Under the pieces are notes generated by a model that searched no databases, was not told the DNA's origin, and saw only the letters and a program-made list of their open reading frames with translations. The translations under genes were made by a program, and so were the position numbers. 13,405 nucleotides of DNA from Ruminococcus sp. (lineage in GTDB: Bacteria > Bacillota > Clostridia > Oscillospirales > Acutalibacteraceae), in NCBI GenBank assembly GCA_004555265.1, contig SFIQ01000024.1:1-13405 (forward strand). The letters run 5' to 3'. The number at the start of each line of letters is the position of its first letter. Positions within the stretch are counted from its first letter, which is position 1. Shown one piece after another: positions 11,602-13,405 of this stretch.

Positions 11602-13405
11602 TCAGTCCTGATATTCCTCCATCACAAACGCCTCGAAAATATCGCCCTCTTTTAAGTCGTTGAACTTTTCAAGGCCGATACCGCATTCGTAGCCTTGGGC
11701 GACCTCTTTGACATCGTCCTTAAAGCGTTTGAGCGAGGAAATCGCGTCCTCGGCAATGACAATCCCGTCACGCACCACACGGATTTGTGCGTTGCGGGTG
11801 ACCTTGCCGTCTAACACATACGAGCCTGCAATCATACCCGAAGACGACAGTTTAAAGACGCTGCGCACCTCAATTCTGCCCAAAACAACTTCACGGAATT
11901 TCGGGGCAAGCATACCTTTAATTGCCGCTTCGATTTCTTCAATACAATCGTAAATAATGCGATACATACGCATATCAATGCCGTCGCGCTCGGCAACCTC
12001 CGCCGCAACGGGGTCGGGGCGCACATTAAAGCCGACGATAATCGCGTTCGACGCGTTGGCGAGCATGACATCGGACTCGCTGACCGCGCCCACGCCGCCG
12101 TGAATGACTTTGACTTTTACCTCGTCATTGGACAGTTTCTCCAAGTTTTGGCGCACCGCCTCCACAGAGCCCTGTACATCCGCTTTAACAATGATATTGA
12201 GTTCTTTCATATCGCCCTGGTTGATAGAGGCGAACAAATTGTCCAGCGTGACCTTGTGGAATTGGTTAAATTCTTCTTCTTTGGCTTCGCGCTTTCTCTG
12301 CTCGACCAATTCACGCGCCAAACGCTCGTCGGAAACCGCGTCAAAGGTATCACCCGCCTGCGGCACATCGACAAGACCGGTAATTTCCACCGGCACGGCG
12401 GGGCCTGCGTGCTCCACACGCTGCCCGCGGTCATTGGTCATCACGCGCACACGCCCGACGGACATCCCCGCCACAATCGTGTCGCCCGCGTTTAAGGTAC
12501 CGTTCTGTACCAAAAGGGTTGCCACGGGACCTCTGCCCTTATCCAAACGCGCTTCAATGACAACGCCTTTGCCCGCACGGTTGGGATTGGCTTTGAGCTC
12601 CTTCATTTCCGCAACCAACAAAATGGATTCGAGCAATTTGTCAATATTCATATGCGTTTTTGCCGAAACGGGCACGCAAATCACATCGCCGCCCCATTCC
12701 TCGGGAATGAGCTCGTATTCGGTAAGTTGCTGCATAATTTTGTCGGTGGAAACACCGGGTTTATCCATTTTGTTGATGGCAACAATGATGCTGACGCCTG
12801 CCGCTTTGGCGTGGTTAATCGCTTCAATGGTCTGGGGCATAATGCCGTCATCCGCCGCGACCACCAGCACGGCAATATCCGTTGCCTGCGCGCCGCGCGC
12901 ACGCATCGAAGTAAACGCCGCGTGGCCGGGAGTGTCCAAAAATGTAATTTTCTGCCCATTGACATCTACGCGGTATGCGCCGATATGCTGGGTAATGCCG
13001 CCCGCTTCGGTCTCGGTCACTGCCGTATTGCGGATGGCATCCAAAATCGAGGTTTTGCCGTGGTCAACATGCCCCATCACAACCACAACGGGGTCGCGCG
13101 GCTGTAAATCTTCCTCGGCGTCCTCGGTGTCGTCGATAATGCGTTCCTCAATGGTCACAACGACCTCTTTTTCAACCTTTGCGCCGAGTTCTGTTGCCAC
13201 GATTTCGGCGGTGTCGTAGTCAATCACTTCGTTTACGGTCGCCATCTGCCCCAAAGCAAACAACTTTTTAATCACTTCTGCGGCGGTCATTTTCAAAAGC
13301 GCCGCTAAATCCCCGACGGTGATTTCCTCGGGCACGGTGATTTTGATTTGCTTTTTCGCACGCTCGGCGGCAATACGCGCCATACGCTCTTTTTCGGTTT
13401 CGCGT
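11602..13405 (-). CDS. infB: Translation initiation factor IF-2 (5' end outside the window)
   Basis: GTPase that positions initiator fMet-tRNA on the 30S subunit and promotes subunit joining. The reading frame stays open to the right edge (R-E-T-E-K-E-R precedes the first internal ATG at 13383), so the N-terminus is missing; the visible part is about 600 residues. Counting from that ATG: an IF2-N domain at ~17-70; the G domain with GHVDHGKTS (104-112, G1), GGITQHIGAY (128-137, G2), DTPGH (150-154, G3), NKMD (204-207, G4) and SAK (240-242, G5); then the beta-barrel domain II, domain III (ADVQGSVEA) and the C-terminal fMet-tRNA-binding barrel (GMIAGSYVLDGKV, YECGIGLEKFND). The upstream Glu/Arg/Lys-rich residues match the charged linker of long IF-2 forms. 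It heads the visible part of the infB-rbfA-nrnA-truB-ribF operon. Confidence 0.98.
   Translation of the reverse strand, partial: RETEKERMARIAAERAKKQIKITVPEEITVGDLAALLKMTAAEVIKKLFALGQMATVNEVIDYDTAEIVATELGAKVEKEVVVTIEERIIDDTEDAEEDLQPRDPVVVVMGHVDHGKTSILDAIRNTAVTETEAGGITQHIGAYRVDVNGQKITFLDTPGHAAFTSMRARGAQATDIAVLVVAADDGIMPQTIEAINHAKAAGVSIIVAINKMDKPGVSTDKIMQQLTEYELIPEEWGGDVICVPVSAKTHMNIDKLLESILLVAEMKELKANPNRAGKGVVIEARLDKGRGPVATLLVQNGTLNAGDTIVAGMSVGRVRVMTNDRGQRVEHAGPAVPVEITGLVDVPQAGDTFDAVSDERLARELVEQRKREAKEEEFNQFHKVTLDNLFASINQGDMKELNIIVKADVQGSVEAVRQNLEKLSNDEVKVKVIHGGVGAVSESDVMLANASNAIIVGFNVRPDPVAAEVAERDGIDMRMYRIIYDCIEEIEAAIKGMLAPKFREVVLGRIEVRSVFKLSSSGMIAGSYVLDGKVTRNAQIRVVRDGIVIAEDAISSLKRFKDDVKEVAQGYECGIGLEKFNDLKEGDIFEAFVMEEYQD

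Noticed and set aside
12104..13219. 371-codon plus-strand frame opposite infB
   Set aside because: Ser/Thr/Ala-rich shadow of the IF-2 gene; the minus strand carries all five G motifs in frame.
1..13405. CRISPR array, phage, toxin-antitoxin or defence cassette
   Set aside because: No direct-repeat array, integrase, nuclease-helicase pair or small paired frames were seen; apart from the 1325-1515 repeats the window is core-gene sequence.

Overview
The window looks like a chromosomal segment of a spore-forming Clostridia-type Firmicute. The signs are a spore cortex-lytic enzyme of the SleB type, strong AGGAGG-like ribosome binding sites, short dense operons, intrinsic terminators with U-tracts, tandem rRNA promoters with a Firmicutes-like antitermination leader, and an infB-rbfA-DHH-truB-ribF cluster in the usual Gram-positive order. 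An Oscillospirales-like gut anaerobe would fit, but that is inference. Every gene except sleB is on the minus strand.

Layout from left to right. The first ~34 bases are the 5' tip of a 16S rRNA gene reading off the left edge. Its leader and two tandem promoters (P2 near 272-300, P1 near 367-395) fill the space up to about 440. Divergent from it is sleB (566-1270, +), which ends in a hairpin at 1273-1300 usable as a terminator in both directions. The gap 1301-1561 holds no gene. It contains a dispersed-repeat-like sequence and a nested palindrome with a perfect 25-bp inverted repeat. Then come a GH30 glycoside hydrolase (1562-2932, -) and, beyond a strong terminator, a three-gene operon gltX - glnS - four-helix membrane protein (7054 down to 3003, -) with a sigma-A-like promoter at 7122-7150. 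An iron-type alcohol dehydrogenase (7226-8434, -) has its own terminator and a promoter lying across the 3' end of ribF. The right third is the translation/RNA cluster infB (cut by the window edge) - rbfA - DHH nanoRNase - truB - ribF, in which the last four genes overlap by 4-8 bases and are probably translationally coupled.

The genes fall into three jobs. Translation and RNA metabolism: 16S rRNA, IF-2, RbfA, TruB, the DHH phosphoesterase, GluRS and GlnRS. Cofactor and redox metabolism: RibF and the alcohol dehydrogenase. Accessory functions: SleB for germination, and a cytoplasmic GH30 enzyme that probably trims imported galacto- or glucosaccharides.

Most of the window is ordinary core genome and I see no convincing undescribed system. 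The points most worth a second look are the nested palindromic repeat at 1373-1515, the uncharacterised membrane protein whose ribosome binding site overlaps the glnS stop codon, the intrinsic terminator that abuts the GH30 ribosome binding site, the gltX-glnS pairing in a Firmicute, and the matched hairpins at the predicted 5' ends of both rRNA transcripts.
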